A DNA stretch of 64,000 bases from Flexivirga endophytica. Lineage in GTDB: Bacteria; Actinomycetota; Actinomycetes; Actinomycetales; Dermatophilaceae. The notes under the pieces are model-generated. The model did not search any database. It worked only from the letters and a program-made list of their open reading frames with translations, and was not told the origin of the DNA. The DNA is taken from contig NZ_BMHI01000002.1 in the NCBI RefSeq assembly GCF_014640635.1, positions 434,001-498,000 on the forward strand, written 5' to 3'. Within the stretch, counting starts at the first letter, position 1. Each line of letters begins with the position of its first letter. A program made the translations under genes and the position numbers. Positions 35,592 to 44,459 of the stretch are shown piece by piece.

Positions 35592-35687
35592 GGAGGCGTC
35601 AGGGTTCCTGGTGGGCCCCCCGGTCTTCAAAACCGGTGAGGCCGAGCATCTCGGTCTGGCGGGTTCGATTCCCGTCCGTCTCCGCCA
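35592..35687 (+). tRNA. selC: tRNA-Sec (anticodon TCA)
   Basis: 96 bases including an encoded CCA. It has a long acceptor stem (GGAGGCG with CGTCTCC), anticodon stem CCGGT/ACCGG around CTTCAAA (TCA at 35627–35629), a long variable arm with a 7-bp stem (GGCCGAG-CAT-CTCGGTC) and the T-loop GGGTTCGATTCCC. Discriminator G and the extended variable arm are typical of tRNA-Sec. It sits between selD and selA. Confidence 0.95.
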
Positions 35688-35718
35688 CAGCTATATCCCC
35701 TGCTCCACGGAGGTGCCG

Positions 35719-37020
35719 ATGTCCTCGCAGGACCCGCGCAGCCGCATCCCGCGCACCGACACCCTGCTCGCCTCGCCTGCGGTCGTCGACGCGTCCGCTC
35801 GGCTGGGAGCGGACACCGTCCGCCGTCTGGTGATCGCCGCGCAGGAGCGGGCACGCCACGGTGAGATCGAGCCGGAGCAGGTGCCCGACGTACTGGCCCA
35901 GTCACTGCAGGCCGGCCGGGCCACCCGGCTGCGACCCGTCATCAACGCGACCGGGGTCGTCATACACACCAACCTCGGGCGGGCACCGCTGTCAGCGGCA
36001 GCGGTCGACGCCGTCCAGGCGGCCGCCGGGTATGTCGACGTCGAGCTCGACCTCGCGACAGGCACGCGGTCGAAGCGCGGCGTCGCGGCACGCGCCGCGC
36101 TGCTCGCCGGATGCCCGGACGCCGAGGAGGCGCTGGTCGTCAACAACGGCGCCGCTGCGCTCGTCCTCGCCACCACCGCACTGGCACAGGGACGTGAAAT
36201 CATCGTCAGCAGAGGCGAACTCATCGAGATCGGCGCCGGCTTCCGACTCCCGGACCTGATCGCCTCGACCGGAGCCCGACTGCGTGAGGTCGGCACCACC
36301 AACCGCACCCACCTGAAGGACTACGCGTCGGCGATCGGGCCGGACACCGGCGCGATCCTCAAGGTGCATCCGAGCAACTTCCGGGTCGACGGCTTCACAT
36401 CGGCGGCCGCCATCGATGAATTGCATGATCTGGCAACGCAACACGAGGTGCCGTTGATCGTCGACCTCGGCAGCGGCCTGCTCGCGCCGGACCCACTGCT
36501 GCCCGACGAGCCGGACGCAACCTCCGCGCTGGGCGCGGGAGCGGACGTCGTCACCGCGAGTGGCGACAAGCTCCTCGGCGGGCCGCAAGCGGGAATCGCC
36601 TTGGGGCGCAAGGCGATCGTCGACCGTATGGCGACACACCCGCTCGCCCGGGCGGTCCGTGCGGACAAGGTCGCCCTCGCCGCGCTGGAGGCCACCTTGA
36701 CCGGCCCGGCGACACCGACCGCAACGGCGCTGCACGCGGATCCCGACCGCTTGCGCGCGCGGGCCGACGCGCTCGCCGCCGCGGTCGGGGGAGAGGTCGT
36801 GCCCCACGACGGCCGCGTCGGAGGTGGCGGCGCCCCCGGTGTCCCTCTGCCGGGGTGGGCCGTCTCGCTGCCCGAAAACACCGCGGCGGCACTGCGACTC
36901 GGTGATCCTGCGGTGCTTCCCCGCGTCCATGGCGGGGCCTGCTTGGTCGACCCGCGGTGCGTACCCGAGTCCGAGGACGGGCCCCTCACTGCAGCCGTGC
37001 AGGCCGCACTGGCGCACTGA
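35719..37020 (+). CDS. selA: L-seryl-tRNA(Sec) selenium transferase
   Basis: Converts Ser-tRNA(Sec) to Sec-tRNA(Sec) with PLP and selenophosphate. 433 residues from ATG 35719, with an ACGGAGG site upstream; GTG 35713 is in frame but too close to it. Motifs: [63 protein letters not shown], and the PLP Lys in [13 protein letters not shown]. The N-terminal domain (about 65 residues) that binds tRNA-Sec is present. It ends one base before selB. Confidence 0.96.
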   Translation: MSSQDPRSRIPRTDTLLASPAVVDASARLGADTVRRLVIAAQERARHGEIEPEQVPDVLAQSLQAGRATRLRPVINATGVVIHTNLGRAPLSAAAVDAVQAAAGYVDVELDLATGTRSKRGVAARAALLAGCPDAEEALVVNNGAAALVLATTALAQGREIIVSRGELIEIGAGFRLPDLIASTGARLREVGTTNRTHLKDYASAIGPDTGAILKVHPSNFRVDGFTSAAAIDELHDLATQHEVPLIVDLGSGLLAPDPLLPDEPDATSALGAGADVVTASGDKLLGGPQAGIALGRKAIVDRMATHPLARAVRADKVALAALEATLTGPATPTATALHADPDRLRARADALAAAVGGEVVPHDGRVGGGGAPGVPLPGWAVSLPENTAAALRLGDPAVLPRVHGGACLVDPRCVPESEDGPLTAAVQAALAH

Positions 37021-37021
37021 C

Positions 37022-38821
37022 ATGTATGTCGTCGCCACCGCCGGCCACGTCGACCACGGCAAGAGCACGCTGGTTCGCGGACTGACCGGGATCGACCCCG
37101 ACCGCTGGGACGAGGAGAAGCGGCGCGGTCTGACGATCGATCTCGGATTCGCTTGGATGACAACCCCGTCCGGCGCAGACGTCGCATTCGTGGACGTGCC
37201 CGGTCATGAACGTTTCCTGGGCAACATGCTCGCAGGGCTCGGCCCCGCGCCGATGGTCTGTTTCGTCGTCGCTGCGGACGAGGGTTGGCGGGCGCAGTCG
37301 GCAGAGCACCGGGATGCCGTACGAGCGCTCGGGATCGAGCGAGGCGTCGTGGTGATCAGTCGCGTCGACCTGGCGCCGGAGCGCGTCGGCGGCGTGACGG
37401 ACGGGATCCGTCGCGAGCTCGCAGACACCGGATTGCGCGATGCACCTGTCATCCCGGTGTCGGCGGAGACGGGCCTCGGGATGGACGCACTCGTCAGCGC
37501 GCTTGACAAGGTCCTTGCCGAGAGTCCGAAACCTATGCAGGAGAGCCGGATCCGGTTCTGGATCGACCGGGCGTTCTCCGTCAAGGGTGCCGGCACCGTC
37601 GTCACCGGGACATTGCCTGCAGGGACGCTGAGCACCGGTGATCAGCTGACGATGCTCGGTGCTCGCGGTGAGGTCACCGTCGCCGTGCGTGGTCTCCAGC
37701 AACATGGGGAGACCGCGGACGAGGTCGGTTCGATCAGTCGGGTCGCGGTGAATCTGCGCGGCATCGACGCCGTGGCGATCCATCGGGGTGATGCGCTGAT
37801 GACGCCGGGCCGGTGGCAGGTCACGCGGGTGCTCGACGTCCGCCGGGAGAGTGGGCCGGAGTTGTCCGCGCTGCCGGAACACATCACCGTCCACGTCGGC
37901 ACCCTGACGGCATCCGCACGACTTCGGCCGTTCGACGACGCGACGGCCCGGCTGACGCTCGCACGTGACATCCCGGTCGCACTCGGCGATCGAATAATTG
38001 TGCGGGACAACGGATCCCGGTCAGTCGCCGGTGTCTCTGTGCTGGACGTCGATCCGCCGGAGCTGCGACGACGAGGTGCGGGGACCCGGCGCGCGCAGCA
38101 GTTGGCCATCCTGCCCGCGACAGGCGACGTGCAGGTGGAGGTCGCCCGCCGGGGTGCGGTCCGTGCCGAGCGTCTCGCCCGGTTGGGGATCTCGCTGCCA
38201 GCGACTGCTCCCGACGGCGTGGTCGTGCATGGGTCGTGGTGGATCGACAATGCTGCGTTGCAACGCTGGAAGGACACACTCCGCACCGCCGTGGCAGCGG
38301 ACCAAGAGCGAAACCCGTTGTCCGCAGGGCTTTCTCGGGGAGCTGCGGTTGATGCCCTCGACCTGCCGGATCCGAGCCTGTTGAAGATCGTGGCAGCCGC
38401 TGTCGGCATGACTCAGCAGGGGGGCGCCATACGTTCCGCGGCGACCGACACACAGCTCGGCCCGGCGGAGGACGCGATCGCGACTGTGGAACACCGGCTG
38501 CGCGAGTCGCCCTTCGCCGCACCGGAAGCGGACGAGCTGTCCGCGCTCGGCCTCGGGAAGCAGGAGCTGGCAGCGGCCGAACGGGTCGGACGACTGATTC
38601 GGTTGCCGGACGGCGTCGTGCTGCTGCCAAGTGCGCCTGCGCTGGCGATGCGCGAATTGGCCAAGTTGCCAGAGGTTTTTACCACCAGTTCGGCACGGAA
38701 GGCGCTCGGCACGACGCGCCGAGTCGCCATACCGCTGCTGGAGCACTTGGACGCGCGCGGCTGGACCAGACGCATCGACGCCGGACACCGCACCGTGGTG
38801 CGGGCCGGCCCTGACGGATGA
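37022..38821 (+). CDS. selB: Selenocysteine-specific elongation factor SelB
   Basis: 599-residue GTPase that delivers Sec-tRNA to SECIS-bearing UGA codons. G1 [10 protein letters not shown]3 DVPGHERFL, and a G4 reading SRVD instead of NKxD, as is common in SelB. EF-Tu-like domains 2–3 follow ([19 protein letters not shown]), then a C-terminal set of winged helices (from about residue 380) that bind the SECIS hairpin. The length is typical. It completes a self-contained selD–selC–selA–selB set next to the only selenoprotein gene seen in the window. Confidence 0.96.
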   Translation: MYVVATAGHVDHGKSTLVRGLTGIDPDRWDEEKRRGLTIDLGFAWMTTPSGADVAFVDVPGHERFLGNMLAGLGPAPMVCFVVAADEGWRAQSAEHRDAVRALGIERGVVVISRVDLAPERVGGVTDGIRRELADTGLRDAPVIPVSAETGLGMDALVSALDKVLAESPKPMQESRIRFWIDRAFSVKGAGTVVTGTLPAGTLSTGDQLTMLGARGEVTVAVRGLQQHGETADEVGSISRVAVNLRGIDAVAIHRGDALMTPGRWQVTRVLDVRRESGPELSALPEHITVHVGTLTASARLRPFDDATARLTLARDIPVALGDRIIVRDNGSRSVAGVSVLDVDPPELRRRGAGTRRAQQLAILPATGDVQVEVARRGAVRAERLARLGISLPATAPDGVVVHGSWWIDNAALQRWKDTLRTAVAADQERNPLSAGLSRGAAVDALDLPDPSLLKIVAAAVGMTQQGGAIRSAATDTQLGPAEDAIATVEHRLRESPFAAPEADELSALGLGKQELAAAERVGRLIRLPDGVVLLPSAPALAMRELAKLPEVFTTSSARKALGTTRRVAIPLLEHLDARGWTRRIDAGHRTVVRAGPDG

Positions 38822-38824
38822 GGC

Positions 38825-40300
38825 TCAGGCCTCCGCGAGGGCGAGGTCGTCGCGCGCGGGCTCAGCACGCTTGGGCCGACGCCCCGAGATGGTCAGCGCG
38901 ATGGCCCCACCGACCAGCGCCGCGACGGCACCGACGAGGAAGCACAGCTTGAACGCATCCGAGGACGGTATGGCGGGTGTGCCCGGCTTCAGGGTGATGG
39001 TCCGGCTTGTCAGCAGGCTGGCCATCACCGCACCGGCAACGGTGGTGCCGATGGACCGCATCACCGTGTTGATGCCGACACCGGAACCGGCCTCGGCCGG
39101 CGGCACGTTCTCCAGGATGAGGGTCGGCATGGCGGCATACCCGATGCCGACGCCGGCCATGCTGATGCAGCTCGCCACGAGCAACTGCCACGGCGCGCTC
39201 ATCATGAACAGCGCGACCAGGTAACCGGCGCCGATCACACCTGCGCCGATCGCCAGGGTGATTCGCGCGCCGACCGTCGTCATCAACTTGCTCGACACCG
39301 GGGCGAGGAACATCATCATCAGCCCGCCGGGAGCCATCCAGAGGCCGGCCTCCAGGATCGATTGGCCGAGGCCGTAGCCGGTCGCCTTCGGCATCTCGAG
39401 CAGCTGCGGCACCACGATGGACTGGGCCATCATCCCGAACCCGATGAGCATGGCGGCGATGTTGGTCAGGAGCACCGGGCGGCGTGCGGTGGTGCGCAGG
39501 TCGACCAGTGGGTCCTGCTGGCGCAGTTCGTAACGGCCGAAGAGCACGAGCACGAGGAGACCGCCGACCACGCAGAGCAGGGTGTTCGTCGAGGCCCAGC
39601 CCCACTCGTTGCCCTTGGAGATGCCGACGAGCGTCGCGATGAGCCCGATCGCCAGGCTGATCGCGCCGACGACGTCGATGGAGGCCGGGTGGCCGTCCGA
39701 GACGTTCGGGACGAGGAAGGTCGTGGCGACGACCATGAGTGCCGCGAGTCCGGCGGACACCCAGAAGAGCGCGTGCCAGTTGTAGTCCTGCGCGATCCAG
39801 GCGGCCAGCGGCAGGCCGATCGCGCCGCCGACGCCCATGGTGGCGCTCAACGTCGCGATCGCGGTCGACGCCATGTGCGCCGGCACCACCTCGCGGACCA
39901 TGCTGATCGCGACCGGGATGAATCCCATCGCGATGCCTTGCAGGAAGCGGCCGCCGATCATCGGCCACACGCTGGTCGACAGCGCGCACACGATCGAGCC
40001 GATCACCAGGATGACCGACGACCCGACGAGCACGCGCTGTTTGCCGATGATGTCGCCGAGCCGTCCGGCAACGGGCATGGCGACGCCGCCGCCGAGCAGC
40101 GTGGCGGTGACGACCCATGAGGTGTCGCTCGCAGCGGCGTGCAGCAGCCGGGGGAGCTCGATCTGGATCGGCAGCACGAGGGTCTGCATGAGCGCCGCGG
40201 ACAGCGCGCCGAAGCAGAGCACGGCGATGATCAGTTGTGGCTTGACCGCCGTGGGGGCTGGTGCGTCAGCCGGTGTCTTCGAGGGGTTCGTGGTCTTCAT
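38825..40300 (-). CDS. MFS drug:H+ antiporter, DHA2 (14-helix) family
   Basis: 491 residues from ATG 40300; an upstream in-frame ATG at 40321 lies within the operator palindrome and is less likely. About 14 hydrophobic segments. Motif A-like GRLGDIIGKQRVLVGSS and motif C-like GVGGAIGLPLAAWI place it with EmrB/QacA-type exporters. It diverges from a MarR regulator, the classic layout of a self-regulated efflux locus. It converges on selB with only three bases between the stops. The substrate is unknown. Confidence 0.92.
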   Translation of the reverse strand: MKTTNPSKTPADAPAPTAVKPQLIIAVLCFGALSAALMQTLVLPIQIELPRLLHAAASDTSWVVTATLLGGGVAMPVAGRLGDIIGKQRVLVGSSVILVIGSIVCALSTSVWPMIGGRFLQGIAMGFIPVAISMVREVVPAHMASTAIATLSATMGVGGAIGLPLAAWIAQDYNWHALFWVSAGLAALMVVATTFLVPNVSDGHPASIDVVGAISLAIGLIATLVGISKGNEWGWASTNTLLCVVGGLLVLVLFGRYELRQQDPLVDLRTTARRPVLLTNIAAMLIGFGMMAQSIVVPQLLEMPKATGYGLGQSILEAGLWMAPGGLMMMFLAPVSSKLMTTVGARITLAIGAGVIGAGYLVALFMMSAPWQLLVASCISMAGVGIGYAAMPTLILENVPPAEAGSGVGINTVMRSIGTTVAGAVMASLLTSRTITLKPGTPAIPSSDAFKLCFLVGAVAALVGGAIALTISGRRPKRAEPARDDLALAEA

Positions 40301-40312
40301 CAATATGTATGG

Positions 40313-40330
40313 TGCATGCATGCATGTGCA
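40313..40330. promoter_or_regulatory. MarR operator candidate
   Basis: TGCATGCATGCA (40313–40324) is a perfect 12-bp palindrome extended by TGTGCA, in the 47-base gap between the divergent exporter and MarR genes. Its position would let one site control both. Confidence 0.6.
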
Positions 40331-40347
40331 TCTGTCAAAATGCCGGT

Positions 40348-40842
40348 ATGACGGATTCGGTGGCCAGTGAGCGCGGCGTCACGACTGAGCTGCGATCACT
40401 CGCTCGCGACCACACCCTGGCGCCCGAACGCCGGGCGGCCGCGATCCTGCACTCCTTCGACGTCGACCGCCGGGTGATGGAGGCGCAGACCAGCTTGGCT
40501 GCCGCCGACCTGCGGTTGTTGTGGTTGCTGTCCGACGGTCGGCCGCGCACCCAGCGGGACATCTCGACCGAGTTGAGCCTGGAGCAGTCGACGGTCAACC
40601 GGCAGGTCAACGCGGCATTGCGGGCGGGGCACCTACGGCGGGACGCCGCTGAGTCCGGGGCCGCGGTGCTGAGCGCGACCTCGCAGGGCCGCCGGCGCTA
40701 TGAGTCCGACGTCGAAGCGTTGATGGGGCTCATGGGCACAGCGTTGCAGGCGCTGGGCGACGAGGCCGAGCAGTTCCTGGTGTCGCTGGCGACGTTCGTC
40801 GAGGCTTACCGCGCGGCCATGCCACACGCCCGCGACCACTGA
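40348..40842 (+). CDS. MarR-family transcriptional regulator
   Basis: 164 residues with the winged-helix core LAAADLRLLWLLSDGRPRTQRDISTELSLEQSTVNRQVNAALRAGHLRR (about residues 50–100) and helical dimerisation ends. It presumably represses the divergent DHA2 exporter and itself by binding the TGCATGCATGCA palindrome; the inducer would be the exporter's substrate. The ATG at 40348 is 24 bases past the perfect palindrome. Confidence 0.9.
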   Translation: MTDSVASERGVTTELRSLARDHTLAPERRAAAILHSFDVDRRVMEAQTSLAAADLRLLWLLSDGRPRTQRDISTELSLEQSTVNRQVNAALRAGHLRRDAAESGAAVLSATSQGRRRYESDVEALMGLMGTALQALGDEAEQFLVSLATFVEAYRAAMPHARDH

Positions 40843-40877
40843 CTCTCTGCCTCACAAGGGAACGATTCGACGCAGAT

Positions 40878-40893
40878 ACTTGGACGTCCTAGT
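40878..40893. promoter_or_regulatory. Palindrome upstream of the acyl-CoA mutase gene
   Basis: ACTTGGAC-GTCCTAGT is a 16-bp palindrome with one mismatched pair, about 110 bases before icmF. Between it and the gene lies an imperfect hairpin: AGACTCGA (40938–40945) pairs with TCGAGTCT (40992–40999), with an inner GGTGG/CCACC pair. This 158-base leader could hold both an operator and an mRNA structure next to the start. Confidence 0.45.
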
Positions 40894-41016
40894 ATTGGTG
40901 GTGAGTATGGCGAGCCCGATTCTCAAACAAGCACAGGAGACTCGAACCGAGGTGGGTGGCACGAGCTCGCGAGTCGCAACACCACCCCGGATCGAGTCTC
41001 GATGAGTGGAGACACC

Positions 41017-44000
41017 ATGTCCGAGGCACCCGCGCTGCATGTTCCGGAGAACCCGGTCCGCATCGTCACTGCGTCCAGCCTGTTCGACGGGCACGACGCA
41101 TCGATCAACATCATGCGGCGGATCATGCAGAGCCAGGGCGCGGAAGTCGTTCACCTCGGCCACAACCGCAGCGTCCAAGAGGTCGTCGACGCGGCGATCG
41201 AGGAGGACGCGCAGGGCATCGCGGTCAGCTCCTACCAGGGCGGGCACGTCGAATACTTCGAATACCTCACCCAGTTGCTCCGCGATGCCGGCGCCGACCA
41301 CATCAAGGTCGTCGGCGGCGGCGGCGGTGTCATCGTGCCCGAGGAGATCGACCGACTGCGCACGTCCGGCGTCACGATCTTCAGCCCGCAGGACGGCCAG
41401 CGGCTCGGTCTGGTCGGGATGATCAACCAGGTCATCAAGGACTGCGACTTCAATGTGTATGACGTGTCCCGCCCGGACGCACACGCCGTCATCTCCGGTG
41501 ACCGCGCAGCCGTGGCGCGCACCATCAGCGGCGCCGAGCAGGGTGCGCTCGACAGCGTGCTGTTGGACGACCTGCGCTCCGCGGCCGACGACCGCCATAC
41601 GCCCGTGCTGGGCATCACCGGCACCGGCGGGTCCGGCAAGTCCAGCCTGACGGACGAGCTGGTGCGCCGCTTCCGGATGGATCAGCAGGACAAGCTCCGC
41701 GTCGCGTGCGTGGCGATCGACCCGACGCGTCGGCGTGGCGGCGGTGCGCTGCTCGGCGACCGCATCCGGATGAATTCCCTTGATGGCGAACGCATCTTCT
41801 TCCGTTCGCTCGCCACACGCGGTGGTCGCGAAGTGCCCGAGGAGCTCGCCGAGGTCCTCACGGTGCTGCGCGCAGCGGCATACGACCTGATCATCGTCGA
41901 GACCCCGGGCATCGGCCAGGGCGACGCGGCGATCATCGACTTCGCCGACGTCAACCTCTACGTCATGACACCCGAGTTCGGTGCGCAGAGCCAGCTCGAG
42001 AAGATCGACATGCTCGACTTCGCCGACGTCGTCGCGATCAACAAGTTCGAGCGCCGTGGCGCGATGGACGCGTTGCGCGACGTCGGCCGGCAGATGGTGC
42101 GCAACCGCGAGGCGTTCGGCCAGAAGCCCGAGGACATGCCGGTCTTCGGCACGTCGGCCGCGACCTTCAACGACGACGGTGTCACCGCGCTCTACCAGGA
42201 GCTGATCACCGAGCTCGGCGCCAAGGGCCTCGAACTGGCGCAGGGTGCCCTCGAGCCGGTGTCGGTCCGGCACTCGTCCGTGCTGCGACAGGTCGTGCCG
42301 CCGCAGCGTGTGCGCTATCTGGCGGAGATCAGCGAGACGGTGCGCGGCTACCACGCCGACACCGAGCAGTATGTCGACGCGGCCCGTCGTGTGCAGCACC
42401 TGACGACTGCGCGGGATGCGTTGGCGGACAAGGCCCCCGAGGCGTTGAACGCCCTGATCGACGAGGCCGGTGAGGCGCTCCCCGGCTCGGTCGCCCGGCT
42501 GCTGACCGACTGGCCGAAGGTTGTCGAGTCCTACAGCGGCGACGAGCAGGTCGTGACGATCCGCGACAAGGAGATCCACACGACGCTCGCACGGGAGTCG
42601 TTGTCCGGCAACAAGATCCGTCGCGTCTCGCTGCCGCGCTACCAGGATCACGGTGAGCTGCTCTCCTTCCTGCGACGGGAGAACCTGCCGGGCTATTTCC
42701 CTTACACTGCAGGCGTTTTCCCGTTCAAGCGGGACAATGAGGACCCAGCGCGGATGTTCGCCGGTGAGGGCGATCCGTTCCGCACCAATCGCCGCTTCAA
42801 GCTGCTGTCCGAGGGCCAGCCGGCGACGCGACTGTCGACGGCGTTCGACTCGGTCACGCTCTACGGTCGCGACCCCGACCTGCGCCCCGACATCTACGGG
42901 AAGGTCGGCACCTCAGGCGTTTCCGTCGCCACGTTGGATGACATGAAGGTCCTGTATGACGGCTTCGACCTGACGTCGCCGTCGACCAGCGTGTCGATGA
43001 CGATCAACGGTCCGGCGCCGACCATCCTGGCGTTCTTCCTCAACACGGTCATCGACCAAGAGTTGGCGAAGTTCGCCGAGGAGCAGGATCGGCAGCCGAA
43101 TGTCGAGGAAGCACAACAGGTCCGAGCCCGGGCACTGGCGACGGTCCGCGGCACGGTGCAGGCCGACATCCTCAAGGAGGACCAGGGTCAGAACACCTGC
43201 CTGTTCTCCACCGAGTTCTCGTTGCGGATGATGGCCGACATCCAGGAATGGTTCATCGCCAACGAGGTTCGCAATTTCTACTCGGTGTCGATCAGCGGCT
43301 ATCACATCGCCGAGGCCGGAGCGAACCCGCTGAGCCAGCTGGCCTTCACCCTGGCCAACGGCTTCACCTACGTCGAGGCCTACCTCGCGCGTGGCATGGA
43401 CATCGACGACTTCGCGCCGAACCTGTCGTTCTTCTTCTCCAACGGTATGGACCCGGAGTATTCCGTCATCGGTCGCGTCGCCCGGCGCATCTGGGCGGTC
43501 GCGATGCGGGACAAGTACGGTGCCAACCCGCGCAGCCAGAAGTTGAAGTACCACGTGCAGACTTCCGGGCGGTCGCTGCATGCGCAGGAGATGAACTTCA
43601 ACGACATACGCACCACGCTGCAGGCGCTGATCGCGATCTATGACAACGCGAATTCGCTGCACACCAACGCTTTTGACGAAGCTGTCACGACCCCGTCGGA
43701 GGAGTCGGTGCGCAGGGCGCTCGCCATACAGCTGATCATCAACCGGGAGTGGGGCCTGGCGATGAACGAGAACCCGCTGCAGGGCTCGTTCGTCATCGAC
43801 GAGTTGACCGACCTGGTGGAAGAGGCAGTGCTGCTGGAGTTCGACCGCATCGCCGAGCGTGGTGGTGTCCTCGGTGCGATGGAGACCGGCTACCAGCGGG
43901 GCAAGATCCAGGACGAGTCGATGCTCTACGAGCACCGCAAGCACGACGGCTCGCTGCCGATCGTCGGCGTCAACACCTTCCGCAACCCGCATGAGGGCGA

Positions 44001-44247
44001 GGTGCCGCAGAAGGTCGAGCTCGCCCGCGCGTCGGAGCACGAGAAGGAGTCGCAGCTGACTCGTGTCGGCGCGTTCCAGCAGGAGCACCGTGACGAGGCG
44101 CAGGAGGCGTTGACGCGCCTGCGTGCGGCGGCGACCAACGGCGACAACGTCTTCGCGGTGCTGATGGACGCAGCCCGCGTCTGCTCGCTCGGTCAGGTCA
44201 CCGAGGCGTTCTTCGAGGTCGGCGGGCAGTACCGCCGCAACGTCTGA
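41017..44247 (+). CDS. icmF: Fused isobutyryl-CoA mutase with GTPase chaperone (IcmF type)
   Basis: 1076 residues from ATG 41017 (GGAG at 41008); ATG 41002 is in frame but lacks a ribosome binding site. Domains in order: B12-binding (LFDGHDASINIMRRIM with the cobalt-ligand His, about 25–150), a MeaB-like GTPase (GITGTGGSGKSSLTDEL near 200, then VETPGIGQ), and the TIM-barrel mutase. Residues that pick the acyl group look like isobutyryl-CoA mutase: Phe in YTAGVFPF where methylmalonyl-CoA mutase has Tyr, and Gln in DQGQNTCLF where it has Arg. It interconverts isobutyryl- and butyryl-CoA (or related branched acyl-CoAs) using adenosylcobalamin, and the fused GTPase loads and protects the cofactor. 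Confidence 0.9.
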   Translation: MSEAPALHVPENPVRIVTASSLFDGHDASINIMRRIMQSQGAEVVHLGHNRSVQEVVDAAIEEDAQGIAVSSYQGGHVEYFEYLTQLLRDAGADHIKVVGGGGGVIVPEEIDRLRTSGVTIFSPQDGQRLGLVGMINQVIKDCDFNVYDVSRPDAHAVISGDRAAVARTISGAEQGALDSVLLDDLRSAADDRHTPVLGITGTGGSGKSSLTDELVRRFRMDQQDKLRVACVAIDPTRRRGGGALLGDRIRMNSLDGERIFFRSLATRGGREVPEELAEVLTVLRAAAYDLIIVETPGIGQGDAAIIDFADVNLYVMTPEFGAQSQLEKIDMLDFADVVAINKFERRGAMDALRDVGRQMVRNREAFGQKPEDMPVFGTSAATFNDDGVTALYQELITELGAKGLELAQGALEPVSVRHSSVLRQVVPPQRVRYLAEISETVRGYHADTEQYVDAARRVQHLTTARDALADKAPEALNALIDEAGEALPGSVARLLTDWPKVVESYSGDEQVVTIRDKEIHTTLARESLSGNKIRRVSLPRYQDHGELLSFLRRENLPGYFPYTAGVFPFKRDNEDPARMFAGEGDPFRTNRRFKLLSEGQPATRLSTAFDSVTLYGRDPDLRPDIYGKVGTSGVSVATLDDMKVLYDGFDLTSPSTSVSMTINGPAPTILAFFLNTVIDQELAKFAEEQDRQPNVEEAQQVRARALATVRGTVQADILKEDQGQNTCLFSTEFSLRMMADIQEWFIANEVRNFYSVSISGYHIAEAGANPLSQLAFTLANGFTYVEAYLARGMDIDDFAPNLSFFFSNGMDPEYSVIGRVARRIWAVAMRDKYGANPRSQKLKYHVQTSGRSLHAQEMNFNDIRTTLQALIAIYDNANSLHTNAFDEAVTTPSEESVRRALAIQLIINREWGLAMNENPLQGSFVIDELTDLVEEAVLLEFDRIAERGGVLGAMETGYQRGKIQDESMLYEHRKHDGSLPIVGVNTFRNPHEGEVPQKVELARASEHEKESQLTRVGAFQQEHRDEAQEALTRLRAAATNGDNVFAVLMDAARVCSLGQVTEAFFEVGGQYRRNV

Positions 44248-44269
44248 GGCCCGCCCCCCGGAACGTCCG

Positions 44270-44347
44270 ACACCCGCCACTTCCTCGCCGACAGGACACC
44301 CGCCACTTCCTCGCCGACAGAACACCCGCCACTTCCTCGCCGACAGG
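44270..44347. repeat. 26-bp tandem repeat, three units
   Basis: Three consecutive 26-bp units of ACACCCGCCACTTCCTCGCC + GACAG(G/A) at 44270, 44296 and 44322, followed by a partial fourth. They run straight into the palindromic repeat below. Confidence 0.9.
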
Positions 44348-44433
44348 ACACCCGTGGATCGAGAGGACAGGCGATTCGGGCAAGAAGCGCCGGAATCGCC
44401 TGTCCTCTCGATGCGTCGCCTGTCCTCTCGGCG
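44336..44433. repeat. Nested palindromic repeat (CGAGAGGACA family, copy 2) / terminator
   Basis: A perfect 20-bp inverted repeat (ATCGAGAGGACAGGCGATTC, 44358–44377, and its complement at 44393–44412) has a 15-base loop. It is flanked by an outer pair, GCCGACAGGACA and TGTCCTCTCGGC. It lies in the convergent gap between icmF and the PLP-enzyme gene, so it is a likely two-way terminator. Confidence 0.85.
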
Positions 44434-44459
44434 GGGGTCGGCGGAAGGAGTCGCGGGGG

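Noticed and set aside
17789-38821. A recent mobile island carrying the acyltransferase and selenium genes
   Set aside because: No integrase, transposase, tRNA-end duplication or visible composition change marks its edges; tRNA-Sec is internal and functional.
40843-41016. Cobalamin riboswitch before icmF
   Set aside because: The region lacks a recognisable B12-box and is short; only palindromes and a simple hairpin are seen.
44270-44347. CRISPR array
   Set aside because: The repeats are directly adjacent with no spacers, are only three in number, and no cas gene is present.
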